64,000 nt of DNA from Brevundimonas sp. (GCF_030704825.1 NZ_JAUYNX010000001.1:1-64000); one strand, 5' to 3'; positions 46,912 to 56,868 are shown, numbered from the stretch's first letter. Program-made: numbers and translations. The notes: generated from the sequence alone by a model not told the origin.

Positions 46912-48387
46912 CTACGACTCGTAGCTGTCCGCCACCATCCGGTCGAGCGTGCGCACGCCCCAGCCGACGGCGCCGTCCGGCACGGTCGGGTTGCGGCTGT
47001 CCTTGACCCAGGCGGTGGGCGCGATGTCGATGTGCGCCCAGGGCGTGCCGTTGGTGAAGCGCTGCAGGAACAGGGCGGCGGTGATCGAGCCCCCGGCGCG
47101 GCCGTTGCCCGTGTTCTTCACATCGGCGATCGGGGTGTCGATGTGGCGCTCGTAGAAGGCCGGGATCGGCATACGCCAGGCGTTCTCGCCGACCTTCGGA
47201 CCGGCGGCGAGGAAGTTGTTCGCCAGTTCATCCGAGTTGGAGAACACCCCGGCGTACTCCAGCCCGAGGGCGACGATCATTGCGCCGGTCAGGGTGGCCA
47301 GGTCGAGCATGAATTTCGGCTTGAACCGCTCCTGCGTGTACCAGAGGCAGTCGGCCAGGACGAGGCGGCCTTCCGCGTCGGTGTTGAGGACCTCGACCGA
47401 CTGGCCCGACAGCGACATGACCACGTCGCCGGGGCGCTGGGCGGCGCCGTCGGGCATGTTCTCGACAAGGCCGAGGACGCCCACGGCGTTCACCTTCGCC
47501 TTGCGCCCCGCCAGGGCGTGCATGAGGCCGGCCACGGCGGCGGCGCCGCCCATGTCCCACTTCATGTCCTCCATGCCGTCGGCGGGCTTGATGGAGATGC
47601 CGCCGGTGTCGAAGCAGACGCCCTTGCCGACGAAGGCGACAGGCTGGTCGCCCTTCCTGCCGCCGTTCCACTTCATGATGGCGACCTGGCTTTCGCGCAC
47701 GCTGCCCTGGCCCACGGCCAGCAGGGTGCGGAAGCCGAGCTTCTCAAGCTCCTTCTCGCCGAGGATCTCGACCTCGAGGCCGAGCTTTTCCAGCGCCTTG
47801 ACGCGCTTCGCGAATTCGACCGGATACAGGACGTTGGCCGGTTCGCTGACCAGGTCGCGAGAGAATTCGACGGCGTCGGCGACGGGCGACAGCCGGGCAT
47901 AGGCCGCCCTGGCGGCCTTGGGATCGGCGGAGACGACGCGGATCGCCTCGATCGAGGGCGTCTTCTCGGGCTTCAGCGTGGTGCGGTATTTCAGGAATCG
48001 GTAGGCGGCCAGGCGGGCGGCGAAAGCCGCTCGGGCGGCCTGGTCGGCCGACAGGTGATGGCCGTCGATGGTCAGCGAGGTCGCGCCCGACAGCTTGACC
48101 GCGTGATAGGCGGCGCCCGCGGCGGCTTCCAGCGTCAGGTCGTCGAACTTGCCGGCCTCGCCGGCGCCGCTGAGCACGACGGTTCCGGCGTCGACGCCGG
48201 CCGGGGCGGCGACGACCAGCGTGCTGTTCGAGGCGCCGGTGAAGCGGCTGGCGGTCATCGCCTTCGTCAGGGCGCCGGACGCGGCGGCGTCGAGTTGTGG
48301 GCCCGTGCCGGAGAGGGCGCGGCCCTCGTGGACCAGGACGGCCAGAACCTCGGCGGCGCTCGCGGACGCGACGAACTCGATCTTCAT
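46912..48387 (-). CDS. pepA: Leucyl aminopeptidase (M17 family)
   Basis: 491 aa. Two-metal cytosolic aminopeptidase. Metal and active-site segments are VGKGVCFDTGGISIKPADGM, KWDMGGAAAVAGLMHALA and the NTDAEGRLVLADCLWY signature. The N-terminal macro-like domain (about 1-160) is Ala-rich. The gene starts with ATG at 48387, 135 bp from the divergent lptF. It precedes holC. Confidence 0.96.
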   Translation of the reverse strand: MKIEFVASASAAEVLAVLVHEGRALSGTGPQLDAAASGALTKAMTASRFTGASNSTLVVAAPAGVDAGTVVLSGAGEAGKFDDLTLEAAAGAAYHAVKLSGATSLTIDGHHLSADQAARAAFAARLAAYRFLKYRTTLKPEKTPSIEAIRVVSADPKAARAAYARLSPVADAVEFSRDLVSEPANVLYPVEFAKRVKALEKLGLEVEILGEKELEKLGFRTLLAVGQGSVRESQVAIMKWNGGRKGDQPVAFVGKGVCFDTGGISIKPADGMEDMKWDMGGAAAVAGLMHALAGRKAKVNAVGVLGLVENMPDGAAQRPGDVVMSLSGQSVEVLNTDAEGRLVLADCLWYTQERFKPKFMLDLATLTGAMIVALGLEYAGVFSNSDELANNFLAAGPKVGENAWRMPIPAFYERHIDTPIADVKNTGNGRAGGSITAALFLQRFTNGTPWAHIDIAPTAWVKDSRNPTVPDGAVGWGVRTLDRMVADSYES

Positions 48388-48522
48388 TTACTGCTCCCGC
48401 CGGGCGGTACGCCCCGGCTGTATGTCGGTTGGGATGTGCGCGCGCGGTTTCACCGGCGCATTCGGGTGTGTATTAGATGCTCTCCCTCGCCGCCGCCTGC
48501 AACGGGCGATTTTCTGCCGCTC

Positions 48523-49656
48523 ATGACCCTGATTCAAGGCTATCTTTTCCGGCAGATCGCACGTCCCGTCGTGGGCGCTTGCGCCGCGCTGGCCGGAATC
48601 GGCATCCTGAGCCAAAGCCTGGACCAGCTGGAAGTCATCGTCGAACGCGGCCAGAGCGTCTGGGTCATGGTCAAGCTGACCCTGCTCGCCGTGCCCCAGC
48701 TTCTGGCCGTGATCATCCCGATCGGCCTGTTCGTCGGGGCGTTGATCGCCCTGACCCGGCTGCAGCGGGAGCAGGAACTGACCGCGGTGTTCGCCTCGGG
48801 CGTGACCCGCTGGTCGGCGATTCGCCCGGCGGTCCGGCTGGCGGTGATCGCCGCGCTGCTGACGCTGGCGGTGACCACGGTGGCGCAACCATGGGCGCAG
48901 CGGCAGGCGCGGGCCGAGGCCTTCGCTGTCCGCACCGATCTGGCCGCCCTGCTGGTCGAGGAGGGCCGCTTCGTCCAGGGGCCTGACGGTCTGACCGTGT
49001 ACGTCCAGCAGATCGAGCAGAACGGCCTGCTCAAGAACCTGTTCGTCTATATCCAGGACGGCGACGACGCGGTGACCTGGGACGCGGCCGAGGCGCGGTT
49101 CGGACGGATCGACGGCGCTCCGGTCCTGACGATGCTGAACGCGTCGACAACGCGCTATTCCAGCCGCGGGGTGCTGACCTATGGGTCATTCGAACGCAAT
49201 GTGCTGGACCTGTCCCCCTTCGCCGGGCTGACCGAACAGGTGCGATACAAGCCCTCCGACCTGTATCTTCCCCAGCTTTTCAACCCGTCGCCGCAGGATC
49301 TCGAACGGGTGGGCCCGGCCGGCGAACTGATGGCCGAGGGGCATTCGCGGCTGTCAGCCCCGCTCTATGCGCTGGTAGCCATGGCCATGGCCCTGACCGC
49401 GATCATGGGCGGCCAGTTCAGTCGGACCGGCTACGGGCTTCGGATCGCCAAGGCCGCGGGGGCCTTTCTGATCGTAAGGATCGCCGGCTACGGCGTGGTC
49501 GCGGCCAGCGCGTGGAACGGCTGGCTGAACCTGTTCCAGTATCTGCTGCCGATCGTAGCGGTCGCCGTCGCCCTCAGATTGCTGTTCCGCGCGCTGAAAC
49601 CGCGACGGCGCCGGGCCTGGCCCGCTTATGAGCGTTTGAAGGCGAGGTTCGCGTGA
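48523..49656 (+). CDS. lptF: LPS export permease LptF
   Basis: 377 aa. Inner-membrane part of the LptB2FG ABC exporter that lifts lipopolysaccharide onto the Lpt bridge. Three N-terminal helices (FRQIARPVVGACAALAGIG; VKLTLLAVPQLLAVIIPIGL), a periplasmic beta-jellyroll (about 125-265), and three C-terminal helices ending RRAWPAYERLKARFA follow the family plan. LQREQELTAVFASGVTR is the coupling region. Start ATG 48523 gives MTLIQGYLF. Overlaps the lptG start by 4 bp. Confidence 0.95.
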   Translation: MTLIQGYLFRQIARPVVGACAALAGIGILSQSLDQLEVIVERGQSVWVMVKLTLLAVPQLLAVIIPIGLFVGALIALTRLQREQELTAVFASGVTRWSAIRPAVRLAVIAALLTLAVTTVAQPWAQRQARAEAFAVRTDLAALLVEEGRFVQGPDGLTVYVQQIEQNGLLKNLFVYIQDGDDAVTWDAAEARFGRIDGAPVLTMLNASTTRYSSRGVLTYGSFERNVLDLSPFAGLTEQVRYKPSDLYLPQLFNPSPQDLERVGPAGELMAEGHSRLSAPLYALVAMAMALTAIMGGQFSRTGYGLRIAKAAGAFLIVRIAGYGVVAASAWNGWLNLFQYLLPIVAVAVALRLLFRALKPRRRRAWPAYERLKARFA

Positions 49657-50783
49657 CCAGCCGCACCTCCCTGGCCGCGCCATGGCTACGGCTGGGCCGC
49701 ATCGAACGCTATGTGCTGGTCCAGCAGGCCCGCTCCCTGGCCGTCGCCCTGGCGGTGATCGCCGCCCTGATCATGCTGATCGACTTCGTGGAAATTTCCC
49801 GAGGGGTGGGGTCAGACGTCGATCTGTCGGGTCTGCGCATACTCGGCCTGATGGCGCTGAAGTCGCCACAGGTGATCCTCCAGTTACTGCCTTTCGTCTT
49901 CCTGTTCGGAACGCTGGCCGCCTTCGTCGGCCTGAACCGCCGCAGCGAGCTGATCGCCATGCGGGCGGCGGGCGTCTCGGCCTGGCGGTTCGTGCTCCCG
50001 GCCGCCGGCGCGGCCCTGATCCTCGGCGTCGTCACCGTGACCGCCCTCGGGCCGCTCGCCGCGTCGGCGGACGGCCTGTTCCAGCGCGAACGAACCCGGC
50101 TGTCCGGCGCGGCGGCCGGCGCCGATTCCAGCCAGGCGGTCTGGATCCGCGAGGGCGACGACACCCGGCAGATCGTCATTCGCGCGGCGCGCCAGGACCG
50201 CGCCAGCGCGCGCCTGCTGGGCGTGACCTTCTTCATCTACACCAACGATGGACGAGGCCGGCGGACCTTCTCCGAACGAATCGACGCCGCTTCGGCGTCG
50301 CTGGCCAACGGCAGCTGGCGTCTCGTGGACGCCGTCGGGGCCCAGGCCGGCCAGCGGGCGGTGCGGTACTCCAGCCTCTCCCTGCCCTCCAGCCTGGCGG
50401 ACGAGGAGGCCTTCGAACGGTTCGCCCGCCCCCAGTCCACTTCCTTCTGGTCGCTGCCGGCCCAGATCGGCCGGGTCGAAGCCGCGGGCTTCTCGTCGAC
50501 CGCCTACAGGCTGCGGCTCCAGCAACTGCTGGCCACGCCCCTGATGTTCGCGGCGATGTCGATCCTGGCCGCCGCCTTTTCGCTCCGGTTGATGCGGCTG
50601 GGCGATCTGGCGCGGATGAGCGTCGCCGCCGTGGTCCTGGGATTCGGGTTCTTTTTCGTCAATCAGGCGGCGTCGGCCTTTGGTTCCGCGGAAGTGATTC
50701 CGCCATGGCTCGCGGCCTGGCTGCCGCCCCTCCTGACGGCGCTCGCCGCCTTCACCTTGCTGTTCTATACCGAAGACGGCTAA
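49653..50783 (+). CDS. lptG: LPS export permease LptG
   Basis: 376 aa from a GTG start overlapping lptF. Paralogue of LptF with the same six-helix plan. RIERYVLVQQARSLAVALAV is the first helix, NRRSELIAMRAAGVSAWRF the coupling loop. Together with LptF and the LptB ATPase (not in this window) it extracts LPS from the inner membrane. Followed 54 bp later by lptD, its outer-membrane partner. Confidence 0.95.
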   Translation: MTSRTSLAAPWLRLGRIERYVLVQQARSLAVALAVIAALIMLIDFVEISRGVGSDVDLSGLRILGLMALKSPQVILQLLPFVFLFGTLAAFVGLNRRSELIAMRAAGVSAWRFVLPAAGAALILGVVTVTALGPLAASADGLFQRERTRLSGAAAGADSSQAVWIREGDDTRQIVIRAARQDRASARLLGVTFFIYTNDGRGRRTFSERIDAASASLANGSWRLVDAVGAQAGQRAVRYSSLSLPSSLADEEAFERFARPQSTSFWSLPAQIGRVEAAGFSSTAYRLRLQQLLATPLMFAAMSILAAAFSLRLMRLGDLARMSVAAVVLGFGFFFVNQAASAFGSAEVIPPWLAAWLPPLLTALAAFTLLFYTEDG

Positions 50784-50837
50784 GCGATCCGCCCAGACCG
50801 CCCCGCCGATCCGTCCGCCACCCAGAGTGATTTTCGC

Positions 50838-53282
50838 ATGCAGCGTGACCGCCGCGCGCCCGATACGGGAGCCTTGCGCCTCCGGCTTCTGGCCGGCGCG
50901 GCCGCCTTCGCGCTGGCGTCGCTGCCCGGGATCGCCGAGGCCCAGGACTCGCCGGCGGCCACGGCGCCCGCCCTGGCCGGGCCCGATGGCCTGACGCCCG
51001 ACGCCGTCTATATCGAGGCCGACTCCGCGGCCCGCGACGGCGACGTCATCACCGCCGAAGGCGCCGGCGCGGACCGCGTCCTGGCGCGATTCCGCGCCTC
51101 CACCCTGAGGGCCGGCTCCATCAGCTACGATCTGGGGCTCGGCGTCGCCACGGCCGACCGGCAGGTCGAGTTCGTGGATCCCGAGGGCAATGTCGTCTTC
51201 GCCAGCCATCTGGAACTCGATTCCGACCTGAGGGCCGGGGTGGCGGTGGATTTCGCCACCCGGTTCCGCAACGGCGCCAGCCTGATGGCCGCCACGGCGG
51301 TGCGCCGCAGCGAAAACGTCAACGAGCTGAATTACGCCTTGTTCACGCCGTGTCCGATCTGCGACGCGGACGGCGAGCCGAAGGAACCCACCATCGCCAT
51401 CCAGGCGGAGAAGGTGGTCCAGGACGAGGACCTGCGGGCGATTCTGTACCGCAATGCGGTGTTCCGCGTGGGCGGGGTGCCGGTCTTCTACCTGCCGTTC
51501 TTCGCCCACCCCGATCCGACGGTCGAACGGGCGTCGGGCTTCCTCGTGCCGATCCCCAGCTATGACGAGGGCCGCGGGGTCAGTCTGGAAATCCCCTATC
51601 TCAGGGTGGTGTCGCCCTCCGAGGACTGGCTGATCAGCCCCCAACTGAACACCGATGTCGCGCCATTCCTGAACCTGCAATGGCGGCGGCGCTTCGCGGA
51701 CGGGACCATCGTCGCCCGTGGCGGCTATACCTATGAGCGGAATTTCGGCGACTTCGATCTCGACGGCGACGGCGATTTCGAATCCAACGTCAAATTCGGG
51801 GACCGGACGAGCCGCAGCTATTTTCTCGCCCACGGCCGGTTCGATCCCGAAGGTCCCTGGCGCTGGGGTTTCACGGCGGAGCAGACCTCGGACAAGACCC
51901 TGTTCGACCGCTACGACATCCGCGACCCCTACCAGGACAATGGCCTCTATTACGGCGACCAGCGCCGGCTGATCTCCCAGCTCTATCTCGAGCGGCAGAC
52001 AGAGCGTTCCTATGTCTCGGTCGCCGCCTTCAGCATTCAGAGTCTGCGGCTCGATCCGGCCTTCGCCGGAACGGATTTCCGTGATCCGCAGGGATTCAAG
52101 GTTTTCGAGAACGAGGGGCGGCTACCCCTCGTCGCTCCCCTGATCGACGCCCGGTGGGAGCCGGCGGCCCCGATCTTCGGCGGACGGCTGCGCCTGCGCG
52201 GCTCGGCGGTCTCGCTCTATCGGAACGACTATGTCGGCGGCCCCGTGCTGCGGCCTGAAGTCATACCGACCGGCTCCACCCTTGGATTGCCCGGCGTCGA
52301 CAGCCGCCGGGTATCGGGTCAGGCGGAATGGCGGCGGCCCCTGATCTCACCGGGCGGCGTGCGGTGGGAGCCGTTCGTCGATGCCCGCGTCGACCTCTAT
52401 TCGGTCGGCGACCTGCCGCCGATGATGGGGTTGCGGGAAGAGGCGATCGGACGTGGCCGGGCCACGGCCGGCCTGGATGTCAGCTATCCCCTGGTCCGAC
52501 GCGTCGGACCAGGGGCCGACCTGATCCTCGAACCGATGGCCCAGCTATCGGTGTCGACGACCACCGATCTGGATCCGCGCATTCCCATCGAGGACAGCCA
52601 GACACTGGAGCTGGACGAGAGCTCCCTGTTCCGGATCGACCGCTTTCCTGGTCACGACCTCCTTGAGGGCGGCCTGCGCTTCACAGCCGGCGCCCGCGCG
52701 ACCCTGCGCTGGGACGAGGGTCGGCAGGCCAGCCTGTTCGTCGGCCGCAGCATAAGGGACGCCGAAGAGCCCGGCTTCCTGGTCCCGCTGCCGGACGCGC
52801 CGACGCAACTGTACGATCCTTCCGGACTGGCCTCCGACACCTCCGACTGGGTCGTCCAGGGCGACTTCTCGCCGTCGGATCGCATTCGCGGCTGGGGCCA
52901 TGCGACCATCGATTCGGCGGGAGAAATCCGGCGCGCGGAAATCGCCGTCGACGGCCGTTGGGGCCGCCGCAACCTGGCGACCGTCAGCTATATCGTGGAC
53001 CGGTCCAATCCACTGGCCGGTCCGCTGAACCGCAACTACGAATTCGTCCAGCTGTCGGGACAACAGTTCGTCTACGGCAATTGGGGCGTGGCGGTCTCGG
53101 GCATCGCGGACCTGGAGCGGGACATCGTCACGCGATCGGAAGTCGGCCTGCTGTTCGACGACGACTGCTTCCGGTTCGAGATCGGCTACCGGCGCGACAA
53201 TACGCGCGTACGCCCGACAGGACCGTCCGAAGGCGTCTATGTGCGCCTAAACCTCGCCACTTTCGGCGGTACAGGGTATTGA
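50838..53282 (+). CDS. lptD: LPS-assembly protein LptD
   Basis: 814 aa outer-membrane beta-barrel that inserts LPS with LptE. A signal peptide (GAAAFALASLPGIAEAQ) is followed by an N-terminal beta-jellyroll (about 50-170), and a C-terminal barrel (about 230-814) rich in alternating aromatic residues. FTPCPICDADGEPKE carries the cysteines that form LptD disulfides in this group. The typical GGVPVFYLPFFAHPDPTVER and SGFLVPIPSYDEGRGVS are conserved. No terminal Phe is seen: the chain ends FGGTGY. Confidence 0.95.
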   Translation: MQRDRRAPDTGALRLRLLAGAAAFALASLPGIAEAQDSPAATAPALAGPDGLTPDAVYIEADSAARDGDVITAEGAGADRVLARFRASTLRAGSISYDLGLGVATADRQVEFVDPEGNVVFASHLELDSDLRAGVAVDFATRFRNGASLMAATAVRRSENVNELNYALFTPCPICDADGEPKEPTIAIQAEKVVQDEDLRAILYRNAVFRVGGVPVFYLPFFAHPDPTVERASGFLVPIPSYDEGRGVSLEIPYLRVVSPSEDWLISPQLNTDVAPFLNLQWRRRFADGTIVARGGYTYERNFGDFDLDGDGDFESNVKFGDRTSRSYFLAHGRFDPEGPWRWGFTAEQTSDKTLFDRYDIRDPYQDNGLYYGDQRRLISQLYLERQTERSYVSVAAFSIQSLRLDPAFAGTDFRDPQGFKVFENEGRLPLVAPLIDARWEPAAPIFGGRLRLRGSAVSLYRNDYVGGPVLRPEVIPTGSTLGLPGVDSRRVSGQAEWRRPLISPGGVRWEPFVDARVDLYSVGDLPPMMGLREEAIGRGRATAGLDVSYPLVRRVGPGADLILEPMAQLSVSTTTDLDPRIPIEDSQTLELDESSLFRIDRFPGHDLLEGGLRFTAGARATLRWDEGRQASLFVGRSIRDAEEPGFLVPLPDAPTQLYDPSGLASDTSDWVVQGDFSPSDRIRGWGHATIDSAGEIRRAEIAVDGRWGRRNLATVSYIVDRSNPLAGPLNRNYEFVQLSGQQFVYGNWGVAVSGIADLERDIVTRSEVGLLFDDDCFRFEIGYRRDNTRVRPTGPSEGVYVRLNLATFGGTGY

Positions 53283-53381
53283 CGCAGCGACGGCCGCTGA
53301 AGGTCGCGCGACCCGGGGGCGCGCGGGCCGCAAATCCGGGACGAAAACCGGACCGGCGCCGCTTGAGGAATCAGGACTGAC

Positions 53382-54719
53382 ATGGGTTTGCAGCGTTACA
53401 TGACGGGCGTGGCGATCGCCGCCCTCCTGGCCGGTTCGGCCATGGCCCAGACCGCGCCTCCGGCGCAGCCGGCGGCCGCCGGCAGGCTGAATCCGGCCGC
53501 CGAGGCCGCGCCGGCGCCCGCGCCGGCCCCGCCCGCCTTCCAGATGTCCGACGGCATCCTGGCGACGGTGAACGACAGCGTGATCACCGGGTTCGATCTG
53601 CGCCAACGCATGCTGTTGCTGATCGCCATGACCCAGGTCCAGCCGACGGCGGAGAATATTCCCGCCATCCAGCAGCAGGCGCTGAACGCCCTGATCGACG
53701 AACGCCTGCAGATGCAGGAACTGGCCAGTTACGAGGATCTGACCGTCACCGATCAGGAGGTGGAGCAGGAAATCGCGGCCATGGCCCAGGAAGTCGGAGC
53801 CTCGCCGCAGGCCTATCTCGACTTCCTCGCCCAGGGCGGCATTCGCCCCGTCACCCTGCGCGAGCAGATTCGCACCCAGATCGGCTGGTCGCAGCTGGTC
53901 GGGGGACGGTTCCAGAGCCGCGCCCGGGTCAGCCGGTCCGCTGTCGAAGCCGCGATGCGCCAGGTGTCCGCGGCGGCCGCCAAGAAGCAGTATCTGATCG
54001 GCGAAATCTATATCGAAGCCAGCCGCGTCGGCGGACAACAGGCGGCGCTGAACGGCGCCAACCAGCTGGTCCAGCAGATGGTCCAGGGCGCGCCCTTCCA
54101 GGCCGTGGCCCAGCAGTTCTCGGCGGCGCCCTCGGCCACGCGCGGCGGAGACGCCGGCTGGGTCGTCGAGGGAACCATGCAGCCCGCCCTCCAGCAGGCC
54201 CTGGATCAGCTGGAAGTCGGCCAGTTGTCGCGGCCGATTCCGGTCGATGGCGGGGTTTACATCATCTATATGCGGGACAAGCGGGACGGGGCTTCGGCCA
54301 GTCTGGTGCAGATTCGGCAGGTGATGATCGAGCTGCCGGAGACGGCGGGCGAGGCGGAGGTCGCGGCGGCGACGCAGCGGCTGGAGGCGCTGAGGCCCCA
54401 GCTGACCTGCGACACCATGCTGGCCCGGGCGTCGTCGGAACAGGGCCTGCTCGGCGCCGATCTGGGCGAGGCGGACGTGCAGAACCTGGCGCCGCAGTTC
54501 CAGCAGGTCGCCCGGTCGGCCGAGGTCGGCTCGGTCAGCACCCCGGTGCGGACTCCGCTCGGCGTCCATCTGCTGGCCGTCTGCGGCCGCCGCGTCGGCG
54601 GGACCGAGGCGCCCGACGCCCAGACGATCGAGACCCAGCTGTTCCGCCAGAACCTCGCCACCCTCGGCCGCCGCTACATGCGCGACCTGCGCGCGGACGC
54701 CCTCATCGAGATGAAGTGA
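53382..54719 (+). CDS. surA: Periplasmic chaperone/peptidyl-prolyl isomerase SurA
   Basis: 445 aa. SurA escorts outer-membrane barrels such as LptD to the BAM complex. Signal peptide (MTGVAIAALLAGSAMAQ), a Pro/Ala stretch, the N-terminal helical chaperone domain (ILATVNDSVITGFDLRQRML), and two parvulin-like domains, the first with SATRGGDAGWVVEGTMQPAL and YIIYMRDKR. Its stop overlaps the pdxA start (TGATG). Order lptD-surA-pdxA-rsmA is the standard arrangement. Confidence 0.93.
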   Translation: MGLQRYMTGVAIAALLAGSAMAQTAPPAQPAAAGRLNPAAEAAPAPAPAPPAFQMSDGILATVNDSVITGFDLRQRMLLLIAMTQVQPTAENIPAIQQQALNALIDERLQMQELASYEDLTVTDQEVEQEIAAMAQEVGASPQAYLDFLAQGGIRPVTLREQIRTQIGWSQLVGGRFQSRARVSRSAVEAAMRQVSAAAAKKQYLIGEIYIEASRVGGQQAALNGANQLVQQMVQGAPFQAVAQQFSAAPSATRGGDAGWVVEGTMQPALQQALDQLEVGQLSRPIPVDGGVYIIYMRDKRDGASASLVQIRQVMIELPETAGEAEVAAATQRLEALRPQLTCDTMLARASSEQGLLGADLGEADVQNLAPQFQQVARSAEVGSVSTPVRTPLGVHLLAVCGRRVGGTEAPDAQTIETQLFRQNLATLGRRYMRDLRADALIEMK

Positions 54720-55726
54720 TGACCCGCGCCCCCCTCGCGCCGCTGGCCCTGTCCATGGGCGAACCGGCGGGGGTGGGGCCCGAGATCATCGCCCGGGCCT
54801 GGGCGGCGCTGAAGGGCGAGGGCCCGGCCTTCGTCGTCGTCGGCGACGCCGCCCTGCTGCGCGAACAGGGCCAGCCGGTCCAGGCCGTGCTCTCGGCCGC
54901 CGAGGCCCCGGCCATGTTCGCGCGCGCCATCCCGGTGCTGGACCATCCCCTGCCCGCCCCGGTCGCGCCGGGCCGCCCCGAACCCGCCAACGCCGGCACC
55001 GTGGCCGACTGGATCGAACAGGCCGTCGCCCTGGCCCTGTCGGGCGAGGCCTCGGGCGTCGTCACCGCCCCCATCGCCAAGGCCCCGCTGTACGCTGCCG
55101 GCTTCCGCTTTCCGGGGCATACGGAATTCATCGCCGAACTGACCGCCGACGTCCCCTTCGCCGGGACCCGCGGGCCGGTGATGATGCTGACGGCGAAGGA
55201 CCTGCGCGCCTGTCTGGTGACCATCCACGCGCCGCTGACCGAGGTCCCCGAACTGGTCACGGCCGAGCGGGTCGTTCGGACCGCCCGGGTCGTCCACGAG
55301 GCGATGAAGCGCGACTTCGGCATCGCGACGCCCCGGCTGGCCCTCGCCGCCCTGAACCCCCATGCTGGCGAAGGCGGCGCGATCGGGCTGGAGGAGATCG
55401 AGGTGCTGATCCCGGCGGCCGCGGCCCTGCGGGCGGAGGGAATCGCCATCACCGATCCCCTGCCCGCCGACACCCTGTTCCACGACGCGGCCCGCGCGAC
55501 CTATGACGCCGTCCTGTGCCTGTACCACGACCAGGCCCTGATCCCGGTCAAGACCCTGGACTTCTGGGGCGGGGTCAACACGACCCTGGGCCTGCCGGTC
55601 GTTCGCACTTCGCCCGACCACGGCACCGGCTTCGACATCGCCGGCAAGGGCCTGGCCCGGGCCGACAGTCTGATCGCGGCGGTGAAGCTGGCGGGGGCGA
55701 TGGCGGGGAAGAGGGTGGCGGGCTAG
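54719..55726 (+). CDS. pdxA: 4-hydroxythreonine-4-phosphate dehydrogenase
   Basis: 335 aa. NAD-dependent enzyme of pyridoxal phosphate synthesis. The N-terminus LALSMGEPAGVGPEIIARAW, metal-site GHTEFIAELTADVPFAGTRG, LNPHAGEGGAIGLEEIEVL, LYHDQALIPVKTL and VRTSPDHGTGFDIAGKG are conserved. The ATG at 54719 overlaps the surA stop; an in-frame GTG one codon earlier is possible. Followed by a palindromic repeat pair. Confidence 0.96.
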   Translation: MTRAPLAPLALSMGEPAGVGPEIIARAWAALKGEGPAFVVVGDAALLREQGQPVQAVLSAAEAPAMFARAIPVLDHPLPAPVAPGRPEPANAGTVADWIEQAVALALSGEASGVVTAPIAKAPLYAAGFRFPGHTEFIAELTADVPFAGTRGPVMMLTAKDLRACLVTIHAPLTEVPELVTAERVVRTARVVHEAMKRDFGIATPRLALAALNPHAGEGGAIGLEEIEVLIPAAAALRAEGIAITDPLPADTLFHDAARATYDAVLCLYHDQALIPVKTLDFWGGVNTTLGLPVVRTSPDHGTGFDIAGKGLARADSLIAAVKLAGAMAGKRVAG

Positions 55727-55743
55727 CGATCCCTTACTGCTAT

Positions 55744-55908
55744 CGTCATCCTCCGGCGAGCGAAGCGAGACCGGGGGACCCAGCGGCGCGCGTAAGCGCG
55801 AAACTGTCGAGAACGCCACCGCCGGACACAGCCTGCCTGAACAGGTCGCCTTCGGGGCCGCTGGGTCCCCCGGTCTGCGCGGCTGCGCCGCTTGCCGGAG
55901 GATGACGA
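55744..55908. repeat. Paired inverted repeat between pdxA and rsmA
   Basis: CGTCATCCTCCGGCGAGCGA at 55744 with CCGGGGGACCCAGCGGC after it (to 55786) is mirrored by GCCGCTGGGTCCCCCGGTC ... CCGGAGGATGACG at 55858-55908. About 70 bp lie between the arms. The pair fills the gap before rsmA and can form a long stem in the transcript between two co-directional genes. Confidence 0.88.
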
Positions 55909-55943
55909 TAGCGGGGGGAAACTGCGTCACGTAAGGAAGGCGC

Positions 55944-56759
55944 GTGAACCCGACCGACCTCCCCTCCCTTCGCGAAACGCTCGACGCCCACGGCCTGCTG
56001 GCGAAGAAGAGCTTCGGGCAGCATTTCCTGCTCGACCTCAATGTGACCCGCAAGATCGTGCGGCTGGCGGGGCCGTTCGAGGGGCGGGCGGTGATCGAGG
56101 TCGGGCCGGGTCCCGGCGGGCTGACGCGGGCGCTGCTGGAGAGCGACGCGGGCAAGGTGGTGCTGGTCGAGAAGGACCCGCGCTTCCTGCCGCTGCTGGC
56201 AGAACTCGACGACGGTACGGGGCGGCTGGTCGTGGTCGAGGCCGACGCCCTGAAGGTGCGCGAGGCGGAACTGGTCGAGGGACCGGCGCATGTGGTGTCC
56301 AACCTTCCCTACAACGTCGGCACGCCGCTGCTGATCAAATGGCTGACGGGGCCGTGGACGCCGCACGCCCTGACCCTGATGTTCCAGAAGGAGGTGGCCG
56401 AGCGGATCACGGCCGCCCCGGGGGACGACGCCTACGGACGGCTGGCGGTGATCGCCCAGGCCGTGTGCGAGGCGCGTCTGGTCATGCACCTGCCCGCCGC
56501 CGCCTTCACCCCGCCGCCCAAGGTGGCCTCGGCCGTGGTGCATCTGGTCCCGCGGGCGGACCGGCCGGACCCGGAGACGCTGAAGCGGCTGGAACGGGTC
56601 ACGGCGGCGGCGTTCGGCCAGAGGCGCAAGATGCTGCGCTCGAGCCTGAAGACCCTCGGCGGGGCGGCCTTGTGCGAAGCCGCCGGGATCCCGCCGGACG
56701 ACCGGGCCGAGGTGGTGGACGGGGCGGGGTTTTTGAGGCTGGCGCGGGCGTTTGGGTAG
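55944..56759 (+). CDS. rsmA: 16S rRNA dimethyladenosine transferase
   Basis: 271 aa from a GTG start. Dimethylates two adjacent adenines in the 3' hairpin of 16S rRNA during ribosome assembly. Signatures: KKSFGQHFLLDLNVTRKIVR, VIEVGPGPGGLTRALLES (SAM site), the catalytic VSNLPYNVGTPLLIKWL, and LMFQKEVAERITAAPGDDAY. GTG at 55944 follows GAAGG; no ATG fits. Last gene of the lptF-rsmA run. Confidence 0.96.
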   Translation: MNPTDLPSLRETLDAHGLLAKKSFGQHFLLDLNVTRKIVRLAGPFEGRAVIEVGPGPGGLTRALLESDAGKVVLVEKDPRFLPLLAELDDGTGRLVVVEADALKVREAELVEGPAHVVSNLPYNVGTPLLIKWLTGPWTPHALTLMFQKEVAERITAAPGDDAYGRLAVIAQAVCEARLVMHLPAAAFTPPPKVASAVVHLVPRADRPDPETLKRLERVTAAAFGQRRKMLRSSLKTLGGAALCEAAGIPPDDRAEVVDGAGFLRLARAFG

Positions 56760-56772
56760 CGGTCCCTGTCCC

Positions 56773-56802
56773 GTCATCCTCGGGCTTGACCCGAGGATCA
56801 GA
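56773..56802. repeat. Single palindromic repeat, CCTCGGGCTTGACCCGAGGA family
   Basis: An exact copy of the 30-bp unit found at 5478-5507, 14 bp after the rsmA stop. Unlike the other sites I see no inverted partner nearby. The palindrome CCTCGGG-CTTGA-CCCGAGG may help end the rsmA transcript. Confidence 0.85.
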
Positions 56803-56868
56803 GGCCGGGTCAGGCTGGAGGGCGGCCCGAGGGCCCGCAGTCTCGACGGAGCCCCCCTCGATCGGAGT

